Shown one piece after another: positions 7,820-15,559 of a DNA stretch of 64,000 nt (its first letter is position 1; every line of letters starts with the position of its first letter). Under the pieces are notes generated by a model. It was not told the origin of the DNA, made no database searches, and was given only the letters and a program-made list of their open reading frames with translations. Source of the DNA: an uncultured Bacteroidota bacterium (GTDB taxonomy: Bacteria; Bacteroidota; Bacteroidia; Chitinophagales; Chitinophagaceae). Made by a program: the position numbers and the translations under genes. The stretch spans positions 62,001 through 126,000 of the forward strand of contig CAIVEH010000167.1 in assembly GCA_903904855.1 (NCBI GenBank). Direction: 5' to 3'.

Positions 7820-8272
7820 TCATGATGTGTCTGCGATCTGGGGAGTATCGCTAAATGTTTGTAGTTGTAGCTGGTGCAGGAGGTCTGCAAGCCCTGTGAC
7901 TGAGTAGTATTTATTGCCTGTAGTCAAAATGTGATCCTCCAGATTAAGTTGGGCCATGCTACGATTGTACCTGGGGTGCTTCATTTCTGCATATATAATG
8001 GTATCCTGATAAACGGATTTGAATGTCATACCTCTGCGTGGATTACGGTTAGTATATCCATCACACCGGGCATCGGGGGTGGTGTGAATGACCTCTGGTG
8101 CCTTGAAGCTGGTGAAGTGCAGGTAATCCCGGACAGCTTTTATGTTGCCAGCATAGCTGTCCAGGTTATAGTCTGCCTCGATCAATTGGTATATTGCCAG
8201 GGCCGCGCTGATGGGTTCGTAAAATTTATACATCGCCCATTTCAGTAGCTGTATAGCGTATCTGTTGTCCAT
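7820..8272 (-). CDS. VRR-NUC-like protein with ExK motif
   Basis: This 150-residue protein is the paralogue of 7262-7720. Its C-terminal half reads VYQDTIIYAEMKHPRYNRSM, then Q, a glycine at TTGNKYYSV and LADLLHQLQL. The D-(9)-ExK arrangement (D..EMK) and the following Q match the active-site layout of VRR-NUC/PD-(D/E)XK nucleases, which in phages and Fan1-type proteins cut branched DNA. The assignment is inference; the fold prediction is untested. Its ATG overlaps the TAA of the HTH gene upstream by one base, so the two are translationally linked. Confidence 0.5.
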   Translation of the reverse strand: MDNRYAIQLLKWAMYKFYEPISAALAIYQLIEADYNLDSYAGNIKAVRDYLHFTSFKAPEVIHTTPDARCDGYTNRNPRRGMTFKSVYQDTIIYAEMKHPRYNRSMAQLNLEDHILTTGNKYYSVTGLADLLHQLQLQTFSDTPQIADTS

Positions 8273-8601
8273 TATGCCCTCCTTTGGTTTTGGGTGATAG
8301 AATTACGTGTAGTGCGTATTTCAGAAGGTGCAGCTTCAAGTTCCGAACGTTTATAAAAAACGCGGTTACCCAGCCGATAGCCCTTCAAAAGCCCAGATTT
8401 AGTATAATTGTTTAGAGTCGGAAGGGAGATATGAAAATATTCCGCGGTAGCCTCACGTGTAAGTAATTCCTCCTGGTTGTTGGTGGGAGAAGTAGGTATA
8501 TTGCGATTTTTCAGTTGCTGAATAACTTCAGCACTGATAGCTTGTGTGAGAGTACTAATAAAATCATCAACACGGATGGGAAAAGATATAATTGGATCCA
8601 T
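8272..8601 (-). CDS. Helix-turn-helix (excisionase/MerR-like) protein
   Basis: The 109-residue protein carries an HTH_17-type DNA-binding domain at residues 47-95: LTREATAEYFHISLPTLNNY, then TKSGLLKGYRLGNRVFYKRSEL, the usual helix-turn-helix plus wing of excisionases and small MerR-like regulators. It lies two genes downstream of the integrase and directly upstream of the VRR-NUC-like pair, so it may be the directionality factor or a repressor of the replication operon. A palindromic site begins 4 bases before its ATG (8605-8631), which suggests autoregulation. Confidence 0.85.
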   Translation of the reverse strand: MDPIISFPIRVDDFISTLTQAISAEVIQQLKNRNIPTSPTNNQEELLTREATAEYFHISLPTLNNYTKSGLLKGYRLGNRVFYKRSELEAAPSEIRTTRNSITQNQRRA

Positions 8602-8604
8602 TTG

Positions 8605-8631
8605 ACCAGTGAGTTTTTAAATTTCACTGGT
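8605..8631. promoter_or_regulatory. Palindromic operator in front of the HTH gene
   Basis: ACCAGTGA (8605-8612) and TCACTGGT (8624-8631) are perfect 8-bp inverted arms separated by 11 AT-rich bases, with TTG/CAA extending the symmetry on the outside. The 19-base centre-to-centre spacing puts both half-sites on nearly the same DNA face, as expected for a dimeric regulator. Its position just upstream of the start codon would block expression of the gene at 8272-8601. Confidence 0.55.
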
Positions 8632-8698
8632 GCAAATTGTCTTTTATTTGCTTTTTTTGTTATCGGTGATAGTCGGTTTTGTGTCGGGTTACGTCGGA

Positions 8699-9619
8699 CT
8701 ATTTTTTGAGCTCGTTTCTATGTGGAAAAAATTTATAGAACTTTGCAGAATCATCTGGATTTATCGGACATTCGTCCTTTTTTAATTTTTGGAATACCTT
8801 TCCCAAGCTTTGTTTGGAGGTGATACCTTGAGCAGAATCCATATCAAAAACAGAGAGTAATAATTCCGCATTTTTTTCACTACTTGCATTTAATTTAATA
8901 AATCCCTTTTCTGTCAACAAGGAAATAAAAAAACCAAATTGCGAAGGTGTACCCAGCCACTTTAATTTGTTTTTTTGATTGCTATTTTCGTTATCAGGAA
9001 AAGGGTTATTTGAATCTCTGTTTTGTGAATCTGGTTTCTGAAAAAAATTGCTGTCTCTCTCTTTTTTAAGGTCACGGTGAAATAATGAATCGGCAATACC
9101 CTTTGCCAACGCGGTGATTGATTGTTTAATTTTAACAGATGGACCAAGCATTACGTCTTCAAATGAGTTTGTAAACAGGAAATAAAGTAAGTCACTTATT
9201 TTTATGTTCGGATCTTGTTGGTTGCAGTAAAACCCAACTGTTTTTATGTCCCACATTTTAACAGGCTTCGGAATTATGTGAATATTGTCAACAACGTTTG
9301 TGATGATATTCTGTTTGTATTCATCTTCTATGTTTTTTATTGTAGATATAAGAGTTTGATAACCATCACCGGCATTTGCTACTCTCTGCTCAAATTCCTT
9401 TTTGCATAGGTTAAAGTAATTATTAGTGCCCGTTGGCTCAACATCATTTTCTATAGGTGATACCATCTTTAATACATCCGTCAATGTGCTTTTTAAACTT
9501 AATTTAAACTGATCCTGTAATTCCATTTCTATTTTAAAAACGGACTTATACGGATATTCATCACCATATTCCGTGTTCAAAATTTTTTTTAGCTCGATTG
9601 ACATTTGTAGTTGTTCCAT
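8699..9619 (-). CDS. RteC-like regulatory protein
   Basis: The 306-residue protein has a helical N-terminal part and a C-terminal segment at about residues 222-300 (LKWLGTPSQFGFFISLLTEK, GFIKLNASSEK, then a later block with LGKVFQKL). This arrangement is typical of the C-terminal domain of RteC-type proteins and related integrase-neighbour proteins of Bacteroidota mobile elements, where RteC regulates excision and transfer. The central region (185-220) is asparagine- and serine-rich and probably unstructured. It begins 5 bases after the integrase stop, so the two form an operon. The family name is moderately certain; the exact role is inference. Confidence 0.6.
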   Translation of the reverse strand: MEQLQMSIELKKILNTEYGDEYPYKSVFKIEMELQDQFKLSLKSTLTDVLKMVSPIENDVEPTGTNNYFNLCKKEFEQRVANAGDGYQTLISTIKNIEDEYKQNIITNVVDNIHIIPKPVKMWDIKTVGFYCNQQDPNIKISDLLYFLFTNSFEDVMLGPSVKIKQSITALAKGIADSLFHRDLKKERDSNFFQKPDSQNRDSNNPFPDNENSNQKNKLKWLGTPSQFGFFISLLTEKGFIKLNASSEKNAELLLSVFDMDSAQGITSKQSLGKVFQKLKKDECPINPDDSAKFYKFFPHRNELKK

Positions 9620-9624
9620 AAAAT

Positions 9625-10908
9625 TTACTTTTTAGCGTCTTCAATTTTTCTTTTTTCCCAATGGTCTTTCATTATCTGTGCATGTTCAGATGGAGTAACT
9701 TTTATGTATTTCAAAAACGCTTTTTCTGTCTTATGCCCTGTGATTGACATTATTGTAAGCGAAGGCAAACCTGCGCGAAATTGATTTGTAGCGAATGATC
9801 TCCTTGCCGTATGCGTACTTACTAAATCACATTTTTGCGAACGAACAGTAACACTTTTCCCGCCTTTGGTAGACGTAATATCCACTTCAATTTTAAGTTC
9901 ATCCACAAGCTTTACAACGTCCTTGATATACTTGTTAAATTTCTGATTAGTTATAGCTTGCGGTAATTGCCCATTGTATTTCACGAGGATACCTTTCACA
10001 ACGTCATGTACAGGAATAACCACAGCGCCACCCGTTTTAATTTGTGTGGTTTCTATAAAGCCGTCTTTGATTTGATTTGGTTTCAATATAGAAAAATCGG
10101 AAAAACGTAAACCTGTGTGACAACCAACCAGAAACATATCACGCACTCGGTCAAGACGGGGGCTGAGAGACAGGTCTAACCCTTCTATTTTTTTAAGCTC
10201 ATCTTCTGTGAGATAAACATTTTGTGCGTCTTCCCGTAATACAACGAACTTCTTACTTTTAAAGGCGAGGTTTGTGTTAAAGCCCGCTTCGGTGGCTTCG
10301 TTCATTATAAGTTTGATGGTCTGAATATGCTTGCCGATTGTGTTAGCACTTAGTTTTATTTTATTTGTCAGGTAGTCTTTGTAATCATTGTAAAATTCCA
10401 AATCAATAGTATCAAAATTAATTGGTCTTCTGCTTATTTTCTTAAACTCATTTAATTTGTTTTGTAAGGTTGTGTAAATCTTGGGTGTGCTTTTTGTAAT
10501 GGCTTTACCCGTTTTGGGATTTATGCGTAACCCACTTGCGGCTTGATCAATTACCTCCTGTAAAAAAGTAAAAAATGTATGATCCGGTTTTGAATTTTTT
10601 CCTTTAAGTGCAACGTCTAATAATTGTTTTAAGAGATCGGGAGAAGGAATTAAACCGGAATTATCATTTTGATAGCGCCTAAAAATTGTTTTTATGTCGC
10701 TTGTAAGATTATTTAGGCGGGTATTAAATTCCGGGTATTCGGGATATTTTCTTGTTTCACGGGCTCTTTGCGTTTCATTATTCCAGAATATGGGATTGAT
10801 TTTTTCTGGTAGATAATATTTCACCCTGTAACCTGGATAGCTTATGCTCGCATAAATGACCGTTTCGATTTTGCTGTCCCTTCGTTTTAAGTATAGTTTT
10901 ATGTCCAT
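9625..10908 (-). CDS. Tyrosine site-specific recombinase (integrase)
   Basis: The 427-residue protein has an N-terminal arm-binding region (1-110), a SAM-like core-binding domain (about 120-220) and a catalytic domain with the tyrosine-recombinase residues: R in GCHTGLRFSDF (about 268), H-x-x-R in HTARRSFATN (about 365-368), H in TGHKTEKAF (about 390) and the nucleophile Y in FLKYIKV. Length and layout match the Bacteroidota integrases of conjugative transposons and genomic islands. It integrates and excises the element to its left. Two GGGGTACA repeats lie 46-65 bases before the ATG. Confidence 0.95.
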   Translation of the reverse strand: MDIKLYLKRRDSKIETVIYASISYPGYRVKYYLPEKINPIFWNNETQRARETRKYPEYPEFNTRLNNLTSDIKTIFRRYQNDNSGLIPSPDLLKQLLDVALKGKNSKPDHTFFTFLQEVIDQAASGLRINPKTGKAITKSTPKIYTTLQNKLNEFKKISRRPINFDTIDLEFYNDYKDYLTNKIKLSANTIGKHIQTIKLIMNEATEAGFNTNLAFKSKKFVVLREDAQNVYLTEDELKKIEGLDLSLSPRLDRVRDMFLVGCHTGLRFSDFSILKPNQIKDGFIETTQIKTGGAVVIPVHDVVKGILVKYNGQLPQAITNQKFNKYIKDVVKLVDELKIEVDITSTKGGKSVTVRSQKCDLVSTHTARRSFATNQFRAGLPSLTIMSITGHKTEKAFLKYIKVTPSEHAQIMKDHWEKRKIEDAKK

Positions 10909-10953
10909 TCTATCAGTCTTTTGTCATGGCTAAGATAACAGATAAAATGACTC

Positions 10954-10973
10954 GGGGTACATATTGGGGTACA
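10954..10973. repeat. Direct repeat GGGGTACA x2 before the integrase
   Basis: GGGGTACA occurs at 10954-10961 and 10966-10973, 12 bases apart, in the integrase leader. It may be a binding site for the integrase, excisionase or RteC-like protein. Short and unproven. Confidence 0.35.
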
Positions 10974-11112
10974 AACTTAGTTCATTTAATTTTTCGACAT
11001 TTCATGCAGTATTATATTGAATCCTCTGTCTGAAGTTACCTATTGTTGGTATTGCTACGTTTGGATAAAATAGAAATAAATACCGTAAAGAGGCTCTGCT
11101 CCTGGCGAGGCC

Positions 11113-11158
11113 ACAAAAAAATAAAGAAACGCCCTGCAGCATAGAGTTGCAGGGCGTT
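11113..11158 (-). terminator. Rho-independent terminator of hup
   Basis: On the minus strand a perfect 12-bp stem (AAACGCCCTGCA with TGCAGGGCGTTT) and 9-base loop are followed by a T-rich tract. It lies 43 bases after the HU stop codon. Confidence 0.85.
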
Positions 11159-11200
11159 TGCTATTTGTTTTTATATTAAGTTGGTTGTTTGAATCCGAAT

Positions 11201-11488
11201 TTATTTCTTACCAGGTTTTGCCATTTTTGTTACAAAGTCTTTGCCGGCTTTAAACTTAGGTACCTTGCGGGCTTTGATTTTAAGGGCGGCGCCTGTTTGT
11301 GGGTTACGGCCTACTCTTGCTGCCCTGGCAGTAACAGAGAAAGTTCCGAATCCAACAAGAGTAACTTTATCACCTTTTTTAAGGGCACCAATTACAGTAT
11401 CTGTAAATGAATCTAAGGCCAGGTTGGCCTGTACTTTGGTAATAGACGCATCCTTGCCAATCTTTTCAATTAGTTCTGCCTTGTTCAT
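11201..11488 (-). CDS. hup: HU-family DNA-binding protein
   Basis: The 95-residue protein is a full-length HU: MNKAELIEKIGKDASITKVQ at the start, the central VTLVGFGTFSV strand pair, and the GRNPQTGAALKI beta-arm with the conserved proline that intercalates DNA, then KVPKFKAGKDF. HU bends and compacts DNA as a dimer and also helps site-specific recombinases, so it may serve the adjacent integrase as host factor. It has its own -7 promoter element upstream and a strong terminator downstream. It marks the return to chromosomal backbone. Confidence 0.97.
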   Translation of the reverse strand: MNKAELIEKIGKDASITKVQANLALDSFTDTVIGALKKGDKVTLVGFGTFSVTARAARVGRNPQTGAALKIKARKVPKFKAGKDFVTKMAKPGKK

Positions 11489-11528
11489 TTTGGAAATTGT
11501 TTTTTAAAGGTTAGAAAATACAGAGAAT

Positions 11529-11536
11529 CAAATGTA
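11529..11536 (-). promoter_or_regulatory. Bacteroidota -7 box for hup
   Basis: On the minus strand TACATTTG is a perfect match to TAnnTTTG, 40 bases before the HU start codon. I see no well-spaced -33 TTTG. Confidence 0.45.
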
Positions 11537-11615
11537 ATGAATTCCAGATAATGTAGTAGCCAATTTTTCCTGAATCTGCCTTAACTTTTATCTTACCCTT
11601 GATTTTCAGAAAACA

Positions 11616-11650
11616 AAAATCCCCGCAGATAGTACATCAGCGGGGATTTT
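11616..11650 (-). terminator. Terminator after tRNA-Cys
   Basis: AAAATCCCCGC (11616-11626) pairs with GCGGGGATTTT (11640-11650) around a 13-base loop, immediately after the 3' end of the tRNA. The AT flanks make it work on both strands. Confidence 0.75.
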
Positions 11651-11653
11651 TTG

Positions 11654-11724
11654 AGGTCGAAAGCGGATTCGAACCGCTGTAGCAGCTTTTGCAGAGCTGA
11701 GCCTAGCCACTCGGCCATCCGACC
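11654..11724 (-). tRNA. tRNA-Cys (anticodon GCA)
   Basis: The minus strand folds as a 71-base cloverleaf: acceptor GGTCGGA pairs with TTTCGACC minus its last bases, anticodon stem CAGCT/AGCTG with loop CTGCAAA (anticodon GCA), T-arm AGCGG-TTCGAAT-CCGCT. The discriminator base is U, as required by cysteinyl-tRNA synthetase. CCA is not encoded. It is about 650 bases from the integrase, but no attachment repeat was found in it. Confidence 0.93.
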
Positions 11725-12075
11725 GTGGGTGCAAATGTAATAAAATTTCGGTGGTTACCAATTTTCTCAGCAATTCAGCTGATAAAAATTTCTTGTAAGG
11801 AAGTATTTTGCTTTTACCCGGGCATTGGATGGGTATTTTTGTTGGTAATCTTCAGGCATTTCAGGATTACTTTAACAGTGTTTCAAGAGTAAACAAAATT
11901 GGCATTTCATTTATTGCTTGTTAGTGGAAATAATTTACGGATTATAATTTTCAAAGCAACCTTTCAAGTGACCAAGGCATATATGTAAAGAGCGAACCTG
12001 TAGCAGTAAGTATTATTCGCTAGGCAAAAAGTCAGTTTATTTTATAACTATCAATATTTACCTAAACAATTCCTT
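11725..12075. other. Gene-free spacer containing a diverged repeat (copy 1)
   Basis: About 350 bases without a gene. Bases 11759-11877 are related to 13159-13259, on the other side of the next gene: shared blocks include CAATTnTCTCAnCAATTCA, GGATGGG, AATCT, ATTT and AGGAT in the same order. The rest is AT-rich leader of the gene at 12076 with no clear promoter match. Confidence 0.6.
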
Positions 12076-13140
12076 ATGAAATTCAATGCCCTGATTCTGT
12101 TTACTATAATTTCATTAGCCTGTACTGCAAAAGACCATAGCAAACTTAAAGACTATCTGCTTCATCACAGTTATACGATAGACCTGAATTCAGACTCAGC
12201 ATTTAATATGCTGCCAACTTTGATGAAAGGTAAAAATGTGCTTGTTCTGGGAGAAGGCGGGTCTCATAAACTGCCATTGTATACAACCCTGAAACCAGCC
12301 CTTATAAACCAGCTTGCCAAACAAAACCTTAAATACTATATCATAGAATGGTCGAGGGCCACGGCTATGCTTATCAATAATTATCTGCAAAGTAAGAATA
12401 AGAATTGTCCCGATGAATTGGAACCCTTATGTGGTCTTTGCAACAAGTTAAAACCAATAATTGAGCGCGGGCATGAATTTAAAGTAGTTGGTATAGATTT
12501 TGAGTTTTGTGGCGATTTGCACACGGAGATGCAATTACTTTTTGGTAAAACAAACCTGGATGTTCTGCCTCATTCCAAAGAACTGCTGCGTGACTTATTG
12601 AGTAACCGGTATAAGAATGTTTTCCGCAAAAAATTTAAGGAGTTTTACCTGGTGGAGCAGGCGAAATTCTGCCAGGACAGTGTTGCTATCAGAAAAGAAC
12701 TGGGAGAAAAGTATGATGAACTCAGATATCTGCTGACCAATCCAAATACAACGTATCCTGGAATAGACAGGAATGGTGGACTGGCTGAGAACCTGCAAAG
12801 TGAATTAACGCCTCTGGATACTTCAGCTGCATACCTGGTAGATGTAGGGCTTGCCCATTCCATACCATCTGAATCTTATTCGATGATGCACAAAATATAT
12901 AGAAACGATACTTTAAGACAAAGGACGATAATTATGAACCTCCATTGCTGGAACTGCACCTTGAACGGCGAAAATTTAGATGCTACAGTACTCAATTTCC
13001 TGAAGGGTGATGTTCTTGATTGTTTCACCAGCGCGACAAATACAACACTTACATTGTTCGATCTTTCAGAGCTTCCTGATGAATATAGTTACATAAAAGA
13101 ATCGGGCGATCTTTTGTTATTTGCCAAAGACCTGCATTAA
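12076..13140 (+). CDS. Exported erythromycin-esterase-like protein
   Basis: The 354-residue protein begins with a hydrophobic signal (MKFNALILFTIISLAC); the cysteine at 16 could be lipidated, although the residue at -3 is unusual. Residues 53-64 read NVLVLGEGGSH, matching the GE..H start of the erythromycin esterase / EreA-ChaN-type fold, followed by KYYIIEWSRATAMLINNYL, where E and R positions of that family are found. A later histidine block (GLAHSIP, about 265) fits the same fold. Many Bacteroidota members are exported hydrolases of unknown substrate. The assignment is inference; a role in drug resistance is not implied. The gene stands alone, bracketed by two diverged repeat copies. Confidence 0.55.
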   Translation: MKFNALILFTIISLACTAKDHSKLKDYLLHHSYTIDLNSDSAFNMLPTLMKGKNVLVLGEGGSHKLPLYTTLKPALINQLAKQNLKYYIIEWSRATAMLINNYLQSKNKNCPDELEPLCGLCNKLKPIIERGHEFKVVGIDFEFCGDLHTEMQLLFGKTNLDVLPHSKELLRDLLSNRYKNVFRKKFKEFYLVEQAKFCQDSVAIRKELGEKYDELRYLLTNPNTTYPGIDRNGGLAENLQSELTPLDTSAAYLVDVGLAHSIPSESYSMMHKIYRNDTLRQRTIIMNLHCWNCTLNGENLDATVLNFLKGDVLDCFTSATNTTLTLFDLSELPDEYSYIKESGDLLLFAKDLH

Positions 13141-13158
13141 TTAGTGTCAGAATTATTG

Positions 13159-13259
13159 CAATTATCTCATCAATTCATCAGATAATAAAATCCTGATTAT
13201 ACCTGGTTTTTTGGATGGGCAAGATTGTGAGAAATCTCCGGATATTTAAGGATAACCTT
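13159..13259. repeat. Diverged intergenic repeat (copy 2)
   Basis: This 101-base stretch, 19 bases after the stop of the gene at 12076, is related to 11759-11877 in the same orientation at roughly 70-75% over the aligned blocks by eye. The first copy carries about 15 extra bases in the middle. Confidence 0.55.
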
Positions 13260-13373
13260 GCCCTCAAAATGCCACAGCTATTCTAGCGCAAAACATCCAT
13301 CGAGAAAACAAAACCTGGGTTAAAGCAGAAAACACACCTTCGTTTTTTACTAAGATTTGTATATTACACAGTA

Positions 13374-14174
13374 ATGAATTGCATAATGAAAGGCTTTTGG
13401 TTTCTCCTGCTGATGCTCTGTCTGCTAAACGAAGTTATTGCCCAAAATAATTCGGTTCAACAGGAGCATCCCATCCCCTGGAAACCTATAAGAGAAGATG
13501 AAAACCTATGGAAGAAGAAGCGGATATGGCGCGAAATAGAGGTGTATAAGCAGGTAAACAGCCCGTTAAGAAGCGGCCAGACAGATGCGTTTGCAATTGT
13601 TTTGCTGACAGGTATAAGGTCTGGCGAAATTAAGGCATATTCGAACGACGATACTACCTACAAACATCCTTTGACAATGCAGGCTATAGATACACTAATT
13701 ATGTGCGATATAGCAGGCCTATCGGCCTATACCCGCAATTACCTGAACTGCTTTTCCAGGCACCAGGGCAATATTACCATCAGAGATACATCCGCGATCG
13801 GATCATGTACATTCCCGCAACAGGTAGAATTTTATGACATCAAAGAAGATTGGATATTCGATGCTGATGAGGGTAAGATGGTGGTGCATATTGATGGCAT
13901 AGCCCCGGTGGCTTATGTTAAAGGTGTGAAAAACCCCCTGTTCTGGCTGCATTACCCGGATATCAGAAGCTATATCAACAATTACGGAGTGTATGATTGT
14001 GGCATAAATATGAATCTGAGTTGGGACGGGTATTTTGAATCCCGCATGTTCAGATCAAGAATCACATATGTTCAGGGGGCTAAGGAGCAGGTAGAAGAGA
14101 AAAAACAACGAAAACGCAGGAAGAAGACTAACGAAGATGATAGTGTATCGTCTCATGATGTGTGGGTTTATTGA
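13374..14174 (+). CDS. GldN-family type IX secretion protein paralogue (first of three)
   Basis: The 266-residue precursor has a signal peptide (cleavage probably after VIAQ, residue 24). It follows the GldN/PorN pattern: IPWKPIREDENLWKKKRIWR (34-53), where GldN has a D-x-LW-x-K-x-W-R block, KEDWIFDADEGKMVVHIDGI (about 158-177), FWLHYPDIRSYI (about 190) and LSWDGYFESRMF (about 214-225). GldN is the periplasmic partner of GldM/GldK in the type IX secretion core. Here there is no gldK, gldL or gldM next to it. The C-terminus is unusually basic (KKQRKRRKKTNED). It overlaps the sigma-factor gene by 38 bases and leads an eight-gene operon. Confidence 0.8.
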   Translation: MNCIMKGFWFLLLMLCLLNEVIAQNNSVQQEHPIPWKPIREDENLWKKKRIWREIEVYKQVNSPLRSGQTDAFAIVLLTGIRSGEIKAYSNDDTTYKHPLTMQAIDTLIMCDIAGLSAYTRNYLNCFSRHQGNITIRDTSAIGSCTFPQQVEFYDIKEDWIFDADEGKMVVHIDGIAPVAYVKGVKNPLFWLHYPDIRSYINNYGVYDCGINMNLSWDGYFESRMFRSRITYVQGAKEQVEEKKQRKRRKKTNEDDSVSSHDVWVY

Positions 14175-14775
14175 TTTTTTGAACATCGGGCAACCCTTAC
14201 CATACAACCAGCATATATATCAATGTAAAGCACACATACTAACTGCATTGACCGAGCAAAAAGCCATAGAGGGATGTAAAAAGCAAGACAGGATATGTCA
14301 GAAGTACCTGTTTGATACCTACTCCGATGGGATGCTGATGGTATGCATGAGATATGTGAAGAGCCTGCCTGATGCTGAGGAAATGATGCTGAATGGTTTT
14401 TATAATTTCTTCAGGGCAATAGACCGGTTTATTTATAGCGGGCAGGGGAGTATTGGTGGATGGCTGAAGAAAATTATGGTGAACGAATGCCTGATGCACC
14501 TGAGAAAAAAAGGACTGAAAATTGTGAATGAATCTGACGCCTGCAACCTTACTGCGGATGACGGATTGATAAGCCGGATGAATGCCAATGAAATCTATAA
14601 ACTGGTGATGACACTGCCTGAAGGATACCGGACTGTCTTTAATCTTTTTGTATTAGAAGGATACAGCCACAAGGAAATAGCAATGATGCTGGGCATTAAC
14701 GAAGGCACAAGTAAATCGCAACTGAATAGAGCAAGAATGCAATTACAGAAAATGATAAAAGAACGTGCGTTATGA
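14137..14775 (+). CDS. ECF-type sigma factor
   Basis: The 212-residue frame contains an ECF sigma factor. Region 2 spans about residues 55-115 (KYLFDTYSDGMLMVCMRYVK, DAEEMMLNGFYNFFRAIDRF) and region 4 about 165-208 (LPEGYRTVFNLFVLEGYSHK, then EIAMMLGINEGTSKSQLNRA). The real start may be later than 14137, since the first 40 residues overlap the upstream GldN-like gene and are not conserved in such factors. It is followed by its probable anti-sigma gene with an ATGA overlap. In Porphyromonas an ECF factor (SigP) controls type IX secretion genes, which makes the company of GldN-like genes notable. Confidence 0.9.
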   Translation: MIVYRLMMCGFIDFLNIGQPLPYNQHIYQCKAHILTALTEQKAIEGCKKQDRICQKYLFDTYSDGMLMVCMRYVKSLPDAEEMMLNGFYNFFRAIDRFIYSGQGSIGGWLKKIMVNECLMHLRKKGLKIVNESDACNLTADDGLISRMNANEIYKLVMTLPEGYRTVFNLFVLEGYSHKEIAMMLGINEGTSKSQLNRARMQLQKMIKERAL

Positions 14776-15554
14776 AATACACTGAGGGAGATCAGATAAC
14801 AAAGCAAAAAATGGAGGCACTGGGGACACTGGATGGTGGTATTGTTTTTGGCAGGGAGGAGGCATGGGAAAAACTACAGAGAAGACTTGATAAAAAGCCG
14901 GCAAAGAAAATAGTTTTGAAATGGTGGCTGGCAGCAGCAGCGGTGTTGCTGATAATAATATTCTGTGCAGGTTTATTGTATATTCCTTCAAAACAGATCA
15001 ACGGAATTTCACAAACAACTGGCCAAACGATTAAGATGGCTGAGGAAAGTAAAATTGATAGTCAGTCATTACCGGTAAATACGACCCCATTGAATTTAGT
15101 AAATGAAAAAGCGCAGGCTGCCAGACCTGAAAAAGTATATAGCAAGCCGGATACCCGTAAGCAGAAGAAAATTGAATCAGTAGCTCTTAAACCTGTGCAA
15201 CAACAATCGGTTGCTGTTCCAGTAAATACCATGCCAGAGATAGCCATTAAAAATAATTCAAACTCAGGTCCTGCAACAGAGTTTAAAGTGGTACACATTA
15301 ACGAGCTGGCTTATGGTGGCAACGTTGGTTATTCTATAACTCAGCCTGGGCAACCACAAACTGTGGTAATAAATAAAATGAAGGTTGTCAGTTTTAATGA
15401 CCTCGAAGACAACAGGTCGAAGAGAATGATGGAAGAAGAAGAGATGAAATGCCAGGAGAAAAATGTAGCAAAAAAACTAAACAACGTTATTACTTCGGAA
15501 GGATACAGTACACTCAATCCCTTGCATAAAATCAAAATAATCACCCAAAAATAA
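14772..15554 (+). CDS. Single-pass membrane protein, probable anti-sigma factor
   Basis: The 260-residue protein has a cytoplasmic N-terminus (1-47, rich in E and K), one membrane segment (about 48-69, WWLAAAAVLLIIIFCAGLLY) and a long low-complexity outer part. The N-in topology and ATGA overlap with the ECF sigma gene fit an anti-sigma factor, although no ZAS zinc motif (HxxxCxxC) is present. The extreme C-terminus reads STLNPLHKIKIITQK, and a very similar LSPLHKIK occurs in the small secreted protein at 17277-17609. Function by context is inference. Confidence 0.65.
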   Translation: MKYTEGDQITKQKMEALGTLDGGIVFGREEAWEKLQRRLDKKPAKKIVLKWWLAAAAVLLIIIFCAGLLYIPSKQINGISQTTGQTIKMAEESKIDSQSLPVNTTPLNLVNEKAQAARPEKVYSKPDTRKQKKIESVALKPVQQQSVAVPVNTMPEIAIKNNSNSGPATEFKVVHINELAYGGNVGYSITQPGQPQTVVINKMKVVSFNDLEDNRSKRMMEEEEMKCQEKNVAKKLNNVITSEGYSTLNPLHKIKIITQK

Positions 15555-15559
15555 AGCTT

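Larger units (their letters stand above)
722..11000. mobile_element. Integrative element with phage/satellite-like replication genes (boundaries not resolved)
   Basis: Thirteen consecutive genes all read leftward and are typical accessory genes: tyrosine integrase, RteC-like protein, HTH/excisionase-like protein, VRR-NUC-like pair, D5/P4 SF3 helicase, PolA-like palm protein, DUF6876. The right limit must fall between the integrase start (10908) and the hup terminator (about 11113). The left limit may be at the IS256 copy or beyond the window. I looked for a direct repeat between 10980-11127 and 471-720 by eye and found none. No relaxase, coat or tail genes are visible, so it looks like a satellite-type or mobilisable element. 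Confidence 0.7.

Noticed and set aside
10909-11724. tRNA-Cys as the attachment site of the integrative element
   Set aside because: The tRNA is complete, hup and its terminator lie between it and the integrase, and no repeat of the tRNA 3' end was seen near the integrase.
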